In this document: in pieces, positions 36,001-48,276 of the stretch
Numbering within the stretch: position 1 is the stretch's first letter
Layout: each line of letters starts with the position of its first letter
DNA from: Antitrichia curtipendula
Taxonomy: Eukaryota; Streptophyta; Bryopsida; Hypnales; Leucodontaceae
Direction: 5' to 3'
Length of the DNA stretch: 64,000 nt
Assembly (NCBI GenBank): GCA_951230915.1
Contig: OX579634.1
Span: 15,526,725 to 15,590,724 of the forward strand
Position numbers and translations under genes: made by a program
The notes under the pieces: model-generated
Database searches by the model: none
What the model was told of the DNA's origin: nothing
What the model saw: the letters and a program-made list of their open reading frames with translations, nothing else

Positions 36001-39000
36001 TTGTAGTTTTGCAAATTAATCACCCTAACTTGGGAATTCGCTCAGAATCTTATTAGTCCAGAAAACGTTTGTGTCGTACGTATTTGATTTGGATTGAATT
36101 CCACTTTGAACACCAGTTTCTGTTCTCCGGGTTGGTCCACAGGTTGCACGGAAAGTCACAACATGTTGAAGACGAATTGGTGAGATTAGGAGAACTCAGA
36201 GTGGAGACTTCAGAAGGAACTCGAGCAATAGCTTTAGAGCTTTGCAGGGAGTTTGAGGACAAGTTCCTCCAGCACATCAACACTGGCGAGGTATGAGGCA
36301 GTACTCGTCTATTTGATTCTTTCGAATTTCAGGCTTCTGGACCAAGTAATATCATGATACAAGTTTACATCGTACGTCTTTAGGTTACCAAAATCCCTTC
36401 CTCGTGCACAATGATTATCTCTTCACATTTGTATTAGAAACGACTGGGATAAGATTCTGGATGAGGATTGAAGTTGCATCATACTGCAGGGGGGAGGGTG
36501 GAAAGTGGTTGCTAGTTTTGAAGGAGGTCTTCCCAAAAGGATAAAGCAACTTCCACTTGATAATTTGTTCGAACTCAGCAGTATTAAAAAGGTGAGTGTC
36601 CCTTGCAGTATTCTAGGTGGGTTTTTTTCGTTTGTCCGTTACCCCTCTAAGGAACCCAGAGCTCATGGTTTTAATTGACTTATTAGATTGATCATATTGT
36701 AAATCATATATAATTCGGATAGAGTAGTTTTGTTTGGTCTGTCAATAGATAGAATAGAATAGAGTCTTCCTCTTAACGGAGGTATGCAAACTTGATGCGG
36801 GAACCAAGATGAACAGACTCTTAATTTTTGAGGTTAGAAGAAATCCATGAAGTTCAGTTCTTGGGTCCAAAATCCTGTGTGACCAGAATCAATGATTCTA
36901 ACTCACCGTGTTTGTAATGTACCGTGTTTGTTGTGTTTCAGCTTGTTCTGGAAGCTGATGGTTATCAACCTTATCTCTTATCTCCTGAGAAGGGACTAAA
37001 GGCACTCATTCGGAAATCACTAGAACTGGCGAAGGATCCGGCTAAATCTTGTGTAGATGAGGTTCTTAATTCTTCCCAATTCAAAATTTCTTCTCCAAAT
37101 TTGCAGAGTGTAAAGATTTTGGTGTTGGTGATGCAACATACAATTTTGTCATATTGCTAGTGAGCCTGAAATGTTGGTTGGGATTCTGCAATTCAGGTGC
37201 ATCGTATCCTGATTGACATTGTTTCTGCTGCTGCAAATGCAACACCCGGGTTGGGAAAGTACCCTCCTTTGAAGCGCGAGGTAAAGAAATTCTTGGTTGT
37301 AGCTAGAACAGTTTTCGTTGTCGTTGGCTTGAATGTTTCTTTGGGTTAAAGGATGGACAGGTTTGTAACTTTTTGAAATTTGGTGTTTGATTCAGATGGT
37401 GGCGATTGCACATTCTGCTTTAGATGAGTATCGTTCAGAGTCGAAGAAAATGGTGGTCGCTCTTGTTGATATGGAGAGGGCATTTATTCCACCTCAGCAC
37501 TTTATAAGACTCGTCCAACGAAGGTGATTTCTTTTCTATCTTGTTCTTGATAGTCAACTTCACAATTTTATTTGTTCATTGTCGATAGTGCTGAAACAAT
37601 TACGGACCCTGATCTCATCTCTGTATAACTCATCCACCCATCCATCTATCTTATCTGCTTTCAACGCAATGCCTGTGCTTTTCTCCCTTCTGAAAATGTC
37701 AATTTCCAACAACTAGAACTCTGTATATCTAATACTGTATGTGGTCCAACCAACAAATTTTCTTGCCTTAGGCTTTCCCATTCATGGTTTGTCCTTCAAA
37801 CAATCTCCAGATGCTAAGAGATTGAATGTTTGACACGATTACAGGATGGAAAGACTGCGACGAGAAGATGAAAGCAAAGGACGGAATGTAAAGAAGGGAC
37901 AGGAAACAGAGCAGACCTTGTTGAGCAAAGTATGTTTCATGGACTGACACTTTCTGTTTGCAACTATTGTAAAATGGTGTAGTGTATCTGTTGTCTATTT
38001 TTGCTGTTAGGTTCTCAAGTCCAACCTTATAACAAGGCTTTCAATAACCCAAGAGTGTTTCAAGAACTTTAGACAAGTTGACATCGTACTGCGGCTTGTA
38101 ACCATCCGTAGACAAATGTAATTGCAGAAGAATATCAAGTCTAAATATTAAGAAGGAAAGGGATCAATGTCTAATTAAAGACTTGTGATACACAATTAAA
38201 GACTTGTCTAATTAATCCATGTGATACACACCACAGGCAACGACTCCGCAGGCAAATGTAACTGCTTCCCAGGGTGGAACTCTGAAGGAAAAGAAGCAAG
38301 CGGATGAAGAAAGCAAGGATGCTCCTTCGTCGTTGAAAGTTATTGGTGATAATTCAGCAGGTACTTGAGTTCTGTCTATCAAAGCTATTTTGCAGATCAT
38401 GTAGTCACACAATACTTGAACCTGAAGGACTGATAATGTATAGTTTTAAAATAACCCATTTGATTGATCGTATTGTGAAGAATATCATTTAAATGGGTTT
38501 AAATTTCAATTCACTAGAATCAGTGAAGAACATGGCATGTGTTGATGATAAAATATACAAAAATGCGACGAAAGAGAATCCCTATATGAACTACTTATGG
38601 AGACCCGATTAGAGCTTCTTGTGGAGCTATGTTGTGTTGGATTCGTTTTATTACTTTTGCTTTGATATTGAACAGCGAGAGGATTTCTTTTTCAAATGGA
38701 ATAGTGCTACTGACTTTATTTTCGGTTTTACAGCCAGTTAAATTTTCGATTACTGGGTTGTACAGGTTGGCTTTCCACAAAAAGTGAAAGGACCAATGAC
38801 TGGAGCAAAAAATGGTTTGTTCTCAACGAGAAGACTAACAAGGTTCAACAGACTATTCCTTTCCTTTAAAATTTTTTTTTTTTTACATTTGATCCAAAAA
38901 ACAAATATGAAATGCGAAAGTATATGAGTATGAAAACGAAAACGAAAATGTATTGCAATGCAAAATATAATGCTAGCTGTGGGGTTTGAACCCACGCATG

Positions 39001-42000
39001 CCTACGCATAGGCGATCTTAAGTCGCCCCCCTTAGACCACTCGGGCAAGCTAGCTAATAATGCACCATTTATCAAGATCTTATATATTGGTGAGTTCATA
39101 TCCTGTGGACTGGAACACTGTTCACCCTAAATTTTGAATTAAAAATTTGATGTTGGGGTGCAGTTTGCTTACACGAAAACTCCAGAGGAGAGAAGCTTTC
39201 GAGGCATCATCAACCTTGAAGTACGTTCACTGGCATTAAAAATTATTCTTCTTTCTATTGGGGAGTTTCTTTCCATGCTGTGTTAAATGATGCGTTTTTA
39301 TAGGGATTTATTATGTTGGTTTGATGTGGAGATGAATTGAGATTGTTCATATGTCTGGATCTTGTTGTGGCACCATAATTGGCACTGATTTTCTCTTACT
39401 GATCAAACGAGTTAGCAGAAGTGGAATTAATGCCGTTTTAAATATGGAACACATGGTTGATAAATGGATTCAGTGAGTAAAAAGATTCTAAGTGGGTCTC
39501 GAGTCTTGTAGGAGTGCCTACTTGAAGATGGAGCAGATGAACCTGAGCAAGCTGCAAGTGAGAAGAAATCCTCCAAAGACAAAAAGGCGACCAGTAGCCA
39601 GGTCAACCCTGAAGCAAGTCTGATGTTCAAGCTGATTCACAAAATGCCATACAAGACGGTTTTGAAAGGTGATTTTTATCATGACATTTAGTACGGAAAA
39701 AAAAAAAAAAAAGTTGATTGACAGTCATGTTTTCATTTTGTACAATGTTGGTTTTCATAACATCATTATCCAATTCTGTTGGGGTCTCTTTGCCTCCTAC
39801 AATTGTGAACTTGTGTATTCATATTAGCAATGTATTCTGTTCCAGCAAAGCATGCTATTGTATTGAAGGCTGAAAACATGGCTGAGAAGCTTGAGTGGAT
39901 GGGAAAACTGAGATACTGCATCGCCAACGCCCAAGGCCCTAGCATCAAAAGAGACGCAGATTTTGACTCCAGCCAAAGACACAGCAGCACTCCTGGAACT
40001 CCGGGGGTAAATCACTTCCTTGACAACTTCCAAATTTGAAAATCAACAAATTCTTTCTGTCTTTTCTGTGATCTGTAGTTTTCAAAGACCGAAATTTCCT
40101 ACTTCCTACTGAATGCTCTAAAACTCTCTTTGTTCCAGAAGCTATCAATCCTCTAAATCTAATACGGAGGTTGATTTCGAAGTTTTCAACGCTAGTCAGT
40201 TTAAGCACTCATGTCGAAGCGGTGGACATCCTCAGAATCAATATTTATAATCAACAATATACTGAGTGAAAGGATTTTTGGGGTGTCACATTTAGATAGG
40301 TGTTGCAACTAGGGACCCCAAATTTACAATCTCAATTGTCATCTTCATCATCATTTGAATTTGTCATTGTTTTCCATGTATATATGTTTAATATTTTGCT
40401 CCACTATTCTTAAGTATGCTGAAAAGCTTCCCTCCTACCTTATTGGGCTGGTGACAGGAGACGGGCGCTGTTCTAAGAAGGCCTGCTGATCTAGACGAGG
40501 ATCTTAGGCTCATGGCTCAAGAAGTTCGGGACTACGTTGACGCTGTGCTGAACAGTCTTTCAGCCAACGTACCAAAAGTGAGTTCTGATGAACATGCAAC
40601 TCCTTCGTCAACTCTTTCTCGTGATTCTGGAGTGATTCTCAGCATTGTTCTCGGCATTAATCTATTTTGGAGGGGTGTGGAATTCTTGCAATGCTTACTG
40701 CGATTTATTTGTTTTTGATAGGCAGTGGTGCTTTGCCAAGTCGAAAGAGCGAAAGACGCGATGCTGAATCAACTCTACAGCTCGATCAGGTATGAGGGCA
40801 AGTTTGACTTACAATCAACAAATCTAACGACAACCAGATAATGCTTCACTTGCAAAACCGATTTCTTACGAATATGGCTAGGGGTGAATGAATCACATGG
40901 GGAAGTGATGTGAAAAGTATCACATGTCAAGCTGTCCTCCAAAATTCATGGGGTCTAGATAATATGAAAGTATAGCCTTGTTATGAGAAATAGCATGCCA
41001 AACCACGTAAGGGATATTATTTTCATGGTGAGGCTTCATTTTCAAGATACCAAACATAACCTCAATGGTTGGATCTTGTTCAATCGAGTAAAAGCTTTAA
41101 AATGACAAATGACAGCATAACGCTTAAAGAAAACATGGTAAAGATATACAATCTTCCTGTTCTCCATATTCGATGCTTGCTTGCCACGTTTATAGAAATG
41201 GGTTCCATCGAGGTAATACTGAATTAAAGCCATAAATGCAAGGATATTCATCCGTCCATTTTTTGGAGCCCCTGGCCATCTCAAGCCTGAAAAAGAAGGT
41301 AGTGTGAGCATTTGAGAACGGTGTGGGATTTGTGGATGTGGGCAGTGCACATCCCACAGAGAGAATCCAAGAGCTACTGCAGGAGGATGCCGGCGTAAAG
41401 CGGCGTCGTGAGAAGGTGAAACGACAAGCTTCGATGTTGAGCCGACTTACTCGACAACTCAGTGTCAATGAAGCTCGAGCTTCCGCTGCCACTGCTGAAA
41501 GCGGAGAGCCAGGCAAGATTTCATATTTTAGGCTACCGGTAGTAAGGTTTCTGAGTGGGAATGAACTTGGGCTTGAGAAAAAGTAAAAATCAGATAATCT
41601 CTATCTATTTATCATATCGGCTGTCACTAATTTGCATAATCTTTAAATGGTAGATTAGGCAGTTTTGTGTTTTTCTTATGTATCCATATTATGCATTTTG
41701 AAATCTAAATGCTAATCCTATACGCAGTTATTAGATTAGGGTGTCGTTTGGATTTTATACTTAATGTTCCATCTAAAGCATGCAGTTTGAGCAAGTATAC
41801 AATGTTGCAATGATCTTTGAATACCCACATGAGTGGGTTAGTGGGTTATTTGCATAGAGATTAAGGTAACTTTTTCGTGCTTATTGTTTCATTAGTTCAA
41901 TTTCTACATTACACTCGTGAATAGCTCGAAAAGGTCTAAAAAACTAGGCCAGCTACAAATATCCCTCCCTTCGATGTCTCGGGAGGGAGTTCAATTTAAG

Positions 42001-42442
42001 ATTTCAGTGAATGTACCACATTGGGTATTGAGTCCCAATAGTCCTGAACTGGCAGAGAATAAAAAGAGGGACCTTGTTTAGTCTGTTCAAGAGTGTTACG
42101 TACGCTGCAATCCTGCTCCTAACTTACACTTCTGCTTGTGATAATACCGAAAAAGTTGACCAAAGCCTGTGATGTTATGCTTCAGGAACTCCCGTCAATA
42201 TTGAATCTGAGGACTGGCGGGTGGCCTTTGAAGGGGCTGGCAGCGACTTACATTCCCCACGATCATCTAGAGTCAGAGGACGCTCTCCCAGAAGGCGAGA
42301 ATCCCCCACGAGAGCTGCATCCCCACAGCTTCGTTCACCCCGGTATATCAACAATGGTTATGACGAGGACGACGAAGGAGGAGCTAGCCGCCGTGCTCCT
42401 GGAAGATTCCCCCCTCCACCACCAGGGTACAATAGATCTTAG
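33009..42442 (+). CDS. DRP2: Dynamin-related protein 2 (DRP2A/B-type) GTPase, 22 exons
   Basis: A large GTPase that pinches clathrin-coated vesicles at the plasma membrane/cell plate and trans-Golgi. Exons by eye: 33009-33182, 33377-33427, 33759-33882, 34042-34143, 34472-34530, 34668-34785, 35212-35542, 36143-36290, 36490-36591, 36942-37061, 37197-37280, 37396-37523, 37845-37929, 38237-38360, 38766-38842, 39164-39220, 39512-39668, 39846-40006, 40458-40577, 40722-40789, 41346-41512, 42186-42442. They total 2814 nt (937 residues), close to Arabidopsis DRP2. GTPase motifs: [16 protein letters not shown] (DLPG in most dynamins) and TKVD. Then come the middle domain, a PH domain (GWLSTKS...[10 protein letters not shown], split by a KKSSKDKK insert), the GED ([16 protein letters not shown] on), a basic RSPRRRESP region and a proline-rich C-terminus ([10 protein letters not shown]). 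Exon 21 uses a GC donor (CAG|GCAAGA). No defects seen. Confidence 0.95.
35696..35810 (+). repeat. Dispersed repeat copy in DRP2 intron 7
   Basis: Resembles 51700-51826. Shared blocks are AACGTC.ATTT.GTT, ATTGGCGTATTC, CTTGAAAC and AGAGCTTTGTGTG, in the same order with small gaps. The family is unknown. Confidence 0.55.
38972..39054 (-). tRNA. tRNA-Leu (anticodon UAA), inside DRP2 intron 15, antisense
   Basis: An 83-nt class II tRNA. The acceptor arms GCTAGCT and AGCTAGC pair perfectly. The anticodon stem GGCGA/TCGCC encloses the loop CTTAAGA, giving UAA. A long variable arm follows, then the T arm GTGGG/CCCAC with loop TTCAAAC. Internal promoters are present: a box A-like TGCCCGAGTGG and box B GGTTCAAACCC. 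A TTTT run about 6 bases past the 3' end fits Pol III termination. There is no intron. It is nuclear type, since the plastid trnL-UAA has a group I intron. Confidence 0.95.
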
Positions 42443-43030
42443 GGTTGCAATAGACCTCTAGACCAATGTGATCCAAAAGCCTGACTGATTTAGTCTAATC
42501 TTTCAGTCACACGAGACATATCACCACCGCAACAGAAATTCGTTGAACCTATTTTACAGTGCTTCAGAATGTTTTCTGAATCTCAACACAATGTGCAGGT
42601 ATGGGTCTTATGTCGAGTATAGTGAAAGCTGAGACCTCTTCCTTCTGTAGTGAGGGCCCTGCAGGAGACTGCACCATTTGTTTAGGTACATAGTATTCTC
42701 TACCGAGATTTTAGTGCTTTCATATTCTTGGCAGAGCTGGATCACATAGTTGTACAACTTTGCAAGATGTCTGTAAGATATTCCTTTAGCGTGCTGAGGC
42801 AGTTGACTCTTGTCTTCTATCGACAGAAATGTTTTCACTTGAGCTGACAGCTGTGCACATCTTATCTTTGATCTTTCTATATACTTCCACCTGCTCGATG
42901 TGAACGAGTTGTAGATGGGCAGAATAAAACGTCAGCATCACATGTTGCTGACTTCTGCAGATTTTGATGAACTGTGGGAGTTCAAATAGAGAATGTTCTA
43001 TGACCTGGATCGCGAAGTCGTGAGTTTCCT

Positions 43031-44344
43031 CTAAGCTTTACAGAGGCAATCTGATACCGGCAAGCCGTAACCATAAACCAGATGTTGCCTGTGGTTCTTC
43101 AACATAAGTTCAGAGATCTCTGCTTCACCCATCCCCTGCCACTTCGCTTCAGCAAACGACCGCCGATCCAAGACCAGATTGCGATGCTTTCCAGCTAAAA
43201 TCCGGTCCGTCAGCACCATCTTGTCCATATTCCCAACAAACGTTGCAATGTAAACATCGGCACGGAGCGAAACAAACCAATCAATGGCAGCTCGACTACT
43301 CCCTTTCAACCCTCGGAGCCGATCAGCACGCAAGAAATCCGACTTCTTCAGCACACGCGAGTACGTTCCAGTGAGCTCCTGAAGCTCCAAAACCTCCGAT
43401 CCAGCAGCGAGGTAAATGGGAGTGGAACCCGGAATGCGAAGCGCTTGGAGAATGAACCTCGTCTCCGCCGGCGTCAGTGGACACTTCCCTTTCCGTCTCC
43501 AACTTTTCTCAGCTGATTCTCCAAGATTCTGTCGTCCCCCTCGAGCTCTCTCAATGGAAACAAACGATTCACGAGAAAGATTACTATACCGACATCGGCT
43601 GTAAGCGATCATATCCGGCTCGAACCGCAGGTGAAGCGCCACGAAAGCGCGCGGAAGCTTCCGAATAATCACTTCCGCCGTTTCTTGCAAGTTCCTCACG
43701 AGCCGTAACGATCGAAAGCAAGCTTGACACCGCGCTGTCTTCCCCAAATTAGGGTTAGCCTCACGGTCCCCCCTTTGACTCGCCGATGGCCGAAGCAGAA
43801 TCAATTTGTGCCGCAAAAGCAGCGGCAAGAGCTCTTTCTTATAATCAAACGGATCCCTCTTTTTCTTGCAAGTAATTGCGACTGGCTCCTTGGACGCCAT
43901 CGCCGCAGGAAGCTCCCGCAAGACTTCCACCCAGCCTCGAACGCTTTCAAGAAAAAACTCCACATCGAAAAGCTGAGCAAAGCCGCTCGTGTCGTTCCAG
44001 TAGGGCGAGGCGTCGAATTTCGGGAGCAAGAGAGTGGCATTGAGTAGTTGCGCAATGCCCACGCCCTTGCAGAAATCGCGACGCATTTGGTTCAAGCCCC
44101 CTGCGCATGCGATAAGGAGGTATCCATTGGTGTTCTGTGGTGGTCGTCGGGGAGATGCCCACCACCATGAGCACGGCATCCATCGTGCAAGGGTTGGATT
44201 GTTGCGCCAAAGCTCCAAGTCTAAGGAAGTGCGACGAGGTTCCGAAGAGAAGAAGGGGGAGTGCGGATAGTTGTCAGAATGCTTGAACGTTACCATGAAA
44301 ATGCAAACAAATGTGAAGGTCGCCAAGCAAATGGAACGCTGCAT
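43031..44344 (-). CDS. Plant O-fucosyltransferase family protein (PF10250/DUF246-like), intronless
   Basis: A putative Golgi type II membrane glycosyltransferase. The open frame extends up to 44485, but the Met at 44344 (residue 48 of the longest frame) is preferred. It places a short cytosolic head, MQRS, before a hydrophobic anchor (CLATFTFVCIFMVTF), giving 437 residues. Family landmarks are GGLNQMR near the start of the domain, LLLPKFDASPYWNDTSGF, the donor-site ALHLRFEPDMIAYSRC, the KGKCPLTPAE block, and IYLAAGSEV...L...FV-type C-terminal motifs. The exact acceptor (rhamnogalacturonan, protein or other) cannot be told from sequence. It converges on DRP2, the two stops being about 590 bases apart. 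No damage seen. Confidence 0.88.
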   Translation of the reverse strand: MQRSICLATFTFVCIFMVTFKHSDNYPHSPFFSSEPRRTSLDLELWRNNPTLARWMPCSWWWASPRRPPQNTNGYLLIACAGGLNQMRRDFCKGVGIAQLLNATLLLPKFDASPYWNDTSGFAQLFDVEFFLESVRGWVEVLRELPAAMASKEPVAITCKKKRDPFDYKKELLPLLLRHKLILLRPSASQRGDREANPNLGKTARCQACFRSLRLVRNLQETAEVIIRKLPRAFVALHLRFEPDMIAYSRCRYSNLSRESFVSIERARGGRQNLGESAEKSWRRKGKCPLTPAETRFILQALRIPGSTPIYLAAGSEVLELQELTGTYSRVLKKSDFLRADRLRGLKGSSRAAIDWFVSLRADVYIATFVGNMDKMVLTDRILAGKHRNLVLDRRSFAEAKWQGMGEAEISELMLKNHRQHLVYGYGLPVSDCLCKA

Positions 44345-44574
44345 GGCTTCCTCTTTCGAGCTCCGGTTTCCTTGGTTGCTCGACCTGCAGCTGAGAATGC
44401 GCTTGTTTTGTCTACCAAGACAGAGTTTTGTTTTCGACACTAGGATGAAGAATGAGAAGCCGAATTGAGTGAGCAGAGGAGTCAATTAGGAGCCTTTCTG
44501 CTTGAAGAAGCCCTTTTCTGTTGTGTGGAGAATGAGAATGGAGAATGGATTACCCAGTGCAAATGACAAATTAA

Positions 44575-45544
44575 CCCTAGACCGCCCAAGAGGACAAAAA
44601 GTGTTCTCACATAGTTTTAAGTTAAATTCAAAGTACTGTAACTTTTGCATCCGATGTCCAAATTCAATAAAACTTGTTGGGAAAGTTGCGCCTTCTCTTC
44701 TAGTTTGTGTGGTAAAATTCTCAGATCAATCCAAGAGGTAATGATTTTCTGGAAGCCAATCAAAGTTCACAGGCTCAATTTGATTCACCAAAGTGCACTT
44801 CATGGCTGCAACTTCAGGGTCTTGTATCTCCTTCATTCAATGTTCGATTTCAATCAAATTTGTTGAGTTATGTTTCCCTTGAATTCTAGTTATTGTGGTG
44901 AAATTTTCATGTCAATCCAAGTTGTTTTGAATGTTTGGGAGCAATTCAAAATTCAAAATCCCGTCAATTATGGACTATAGTGAACTTCGGCGGCTTGTAT
45001 CTTCTTCATAAAATGTCCGTTTTCAATAAAAACAAAATTGTGAAAGTTGCGCATATTAGTCTAGTTTGTGGGACTAAATTTTCATATCAATCCAAGAATT
45101 TATGAATGACTGAGAAGTATTTTAGTAGAAGGAGGTTCAGCCCTAGATGTATTTTTTGCAACTTTTCTTGCCTATTTTTGACATTTGCAAGCCATTTTGC
45201 AAACACATTGAGTCAATTGAATGATATTTTTTTTCACCAATGTATTGGTATCCTGGTTTTGAATCACTTTGTAGTTTAAAGTTTTTTCATTTGATTAGGT
45301 TTAGAAATCAAATTTGGCCTCTAAATGTGTTTTTAGGAAAATTTCAGCATTCTTTTCCAGCACTAAAACATTATAATCTTGCAATCTACACGGTCAAATG
45401 ACTTCAATTTTGATCCATGACATCTACAACATGTTTACTACATGATTGTATGGTTAAGATCTTTATTACCGAGTCACATTTAGATTTATAGCACTTCAAA
45501 AGCTAGGATGTTTTTTACCCAAAACAACTATGGGCGGTCTAGGG
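44575..45544 (+). mobile_element. piggyBac-like non-autonomous element, copy B (970 bp)
   Basis: Perfect 14-bp inverted ends CCCTAGACCGCCCA are flanked by TTAA on both sides (44571-44574 and 45545-45548). TTAA duplication with CCCTAGA-type ends is the piggyBac signature. The interior has three diverged tandem units of about 170 bp. Each has CAATAAAACTTGTT-like and CTAGTTTGTGTGGTAAAATT-like blocks. It aligns in inverted orientation with copy A at 804-1782, including the subterminal GGAC..AAAA..CTCAC block. It encodes no transposase. It lies about 230 bases upstream of the O-fucosyltransferase start, where it could affect that promoter. Confidence 0.82.
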
Positions 45545-45766
45545 TTAATGGATTGCATTTACAACTCAGGATGACGAAAAAACAAAATGTAGAATGTGTC
45601 ATGAATGCACCAGATGCACAAAAACACGCAAGTAATGCAAAACTCAAGATGCAACACAACAATGAAAACTCAACTCGAGATGAAAGTGTGCGGTAGACAA
45701 GTGAAAACTTCTATGACGAAATCTGCTTCATGCCTATTTCTTCACCTTCAAAGGAGAATGGCCATC

Positions 45767-46151
45767 CTCAATCTTCAAAGAATAGGACCTCTGAAAGCCA
45801 TGGAGAGCCAACAAGACAATGCCACATCCCTATTCTCTTCAAATTGAGAATGGGGTGAAGGTGTGACTACCCCTATCTTCACGAACACTTTTTCTATGAA
45901 GAAGGTGTGACTCCCTTTTTAGTGTGTGAAGAACGAGAAATCAATGGCCACTCAATTTATTAATCTTCTTCACGGCTTCTCAATCTTCATGGTTTATCAA
46001 TCTTCACACCCATTCTTTATCTCCATAGGAAGAAAAACAAAGCCCTCAATCTTCAATAAATGGACCCTCTGCAATTAAAAAAAAAAATGTCAATCATGTC
46101 CTCATTCTCTAAAGATTGAGAATGAGGAGAAGAAGGTGTGACAACCCCTAT
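45767..46151 (+). repeat. Spaced direct duplication ending in GTGTGAC-ACCCCTAT
   Basis: Copy 1 (45767-45875) and copy 2 (46045-46151) share CTCAATCTTCAA, GACC-CTCTG, a small hairpin (ATTCTCT..TTGAGAAT) and the ending GGTGTGAC.ACCCCTAT. That ending, reverse-complemented, matches the terminus of the MITE at 47903-48276. Confidence 0.7.
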
Positions 46152-47900
46152 TATTTTTGACAATTTTTTGACACTAGAATTGTCAATAAATTGTCTCAAA
46201 AAATCTCAGTTGAGCATTGAAAAAAATCTTGAAAAAATGTCAAACCTAATATGTCAAAACAAGTATAAAAAAAGAGTGTTAAATCAAAAGTGTTGAAATA
46301 ACACCCTTTTAAGGGAGTGATAAGCAGACTTAGTCCACTTAAAGGAAGGGGGGGGGAGCTCAATGTACACAAGTTTTTTATCCAACTTAGTTGGAAGACA
46401 ATCCTGCAGAGACATCATGAGCAAATTGGTTAGGTGAGGAGAGAATGGAGGAGAATTTGGAGGATCTAAAATATATCCTCGTGTAAAAACAAAATATTTA
46501 TAGAAGATGGTATGCATATCATTCAAGAATTAGACCATTTATTAGCCACATTGTTGATACAAGGCTTTGCACCATTTAGAGGCATTAAGGTAAACTAGCC
46601 TATGACAAGCAAATGGCCCATTGTAGACACCTAAGGAATGATCCATTAAAGTCTTGCATCAACCCATGATAGATTTTAATTAAGAAATGAGATTTGGACT
46701 ATTGTGGTACCTTTTCAATTTTGACAACTTCTACCAAATATTTAATGAAATTTAAATTTTGAACTTCAACAATTAAAAAGGGATTTCAATAGTTTTCATC
46801 ATCAAAAATACTAAATTAATTAAATATTTTGCAATTGTACAAGTATTTAATACACCATGCTTTAAATATTGTAATATCTATGTTACTGTATACTATTGGT
46901 ATCTTCTTTATATAATCATTTACTTCTAGTGTTCCCTCCACATAATCCAAAATAAAAGATTTGTACATTCACATCTACTAAAGCATATATAATATGGCTA
47001 GTATCCTAGGAAATAAAAAGCTTTTAGAATGAGAAAATTTTGAGGTTGTACTAATTTATCCATTGATTTCCAGGGAGAAACAAAGAGATGAAGGAAACAG
47101 AGAATTATTGGATACACTTTAGGAAGGTTGTTGGTTGCCATCCTACATTGTGTGTGCCAATGATTGTGAAACTAATCTACAAACAAGAACATAATTAGAC
47201 TATATTGCACAAGCTCTTAAATCTTCATTTGCACATCATGATTTAATATAATATGATCAACAACTTCCATTATTATAGACAAATATATTTAGTTTGTGAT
47301 GATTTCAATTCAGATTCAAACAATGTAACAACTAGGGTACTGCCACATTACCCCCACTAGAGGAAAACATAAGACATCAAAGATGGTTCTGCACCCTAGC
47401 TAGCTTATTTCAAATTTCAAATTCTAAAAAATTCTATATTGAAAGTTATAGATTAAAAAAACTCATGAAATTGTCTTGCCCCAACAGAACCCTCCAATAA
47501 TAAGTATTATGAATCAGGCACCATCATAGGATCCACAAAATGGACTAGGTAATTGTAAAGTAGGCTAAGTTATAAAAAATAATTGTTGGTTAGGACCTAT
47601 TGAGCCGCAAGCGACAAGGTTGGTATTGACTTGCCATTATTTTTATGACTGATCTACTTTGCAGTTACCGGATATAATCAATGTAAGAGAGTTGAGCCGT
47701 TTGACTTCTTTGATTGCTTAACCAATCAAACCATGCCACAACGGTGAAACTCTCCTACATTTAGATCATATTAGGTAGATATGCACTCACTAAGTTAATA
47801 CCGGTTGGAAGTAGTAGAGATTTCTCTCATATTTCTCTCACTGGCAAACCAATGAAATATCTACTTCATACCCCCCCTAATTTGCACAAGCAAGGAGCAT
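46152..47900. other. AT-rich intergenic, no gene seen
   Basis: No coding sequence is recognised. A G-run occurs near 46348-46357. Confidence 0.5.
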
Positions 47901-47902
47901 TA

Positions 47903-48276
47903 GGGGTAGTCACAGCCCCTCCAAGGATTGTCCGCTTCTCGGAGATTGGACGCGTGGTTTTGTGTGACTGGCTTCCTCTTGTTTGGGGATCGCTCAACCT
48001 TGGAGGTTCACGCTGTGCCGTTCTTCTCCTCTGCAAGTGAAGAAAGGAGCTTCAAACGGCGTTTTCTCCGACAAAATTTCACCTTCTGCTCAGTGATTGG
48101 TTTGCCGTGGTTGCCGTGGTGTTGTGCAAGTGAACCTTCTCGGAGATTTCATTTTTGCTGCAAAAGGGGGGTCACAGCCCCTCCACAAAACCAGGCTCCC
48201 CATTGGCTCCCCATTTCATGCGGCTGAAGAAATTTCTCAGAGAAAATCTCAACCTCGGAGGGGTTGTGACTACCCC
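47903..48276. mobile_element. 374-bp MITE with GGGGTAGTCACA ends
   Basis: The left end reads GGGGTAGTCACAGCCCCTCC. The right end, reverse-complemented, reads GGGGTAGTCACAACCCCTCC, and similarity continues with AGG. Both sides are flanked by TA. A third internal copy of the end (GGGGGGTCACAGCCCCTCC) starts near 48165. The interior is GC-richer than its surroundings. The superfamily is unresolved: a TA duplication would suggest Tc1/mariner, but a 3-bp TWA duplication is not excluded. Confidence 0.7.

Noticed and set aside
45508..45847. Two overlapping open frames after the second piggyBac-like copy
   Set aside because: They start inside the element and continue into a simple direct repeat. Composition is not protein-like.
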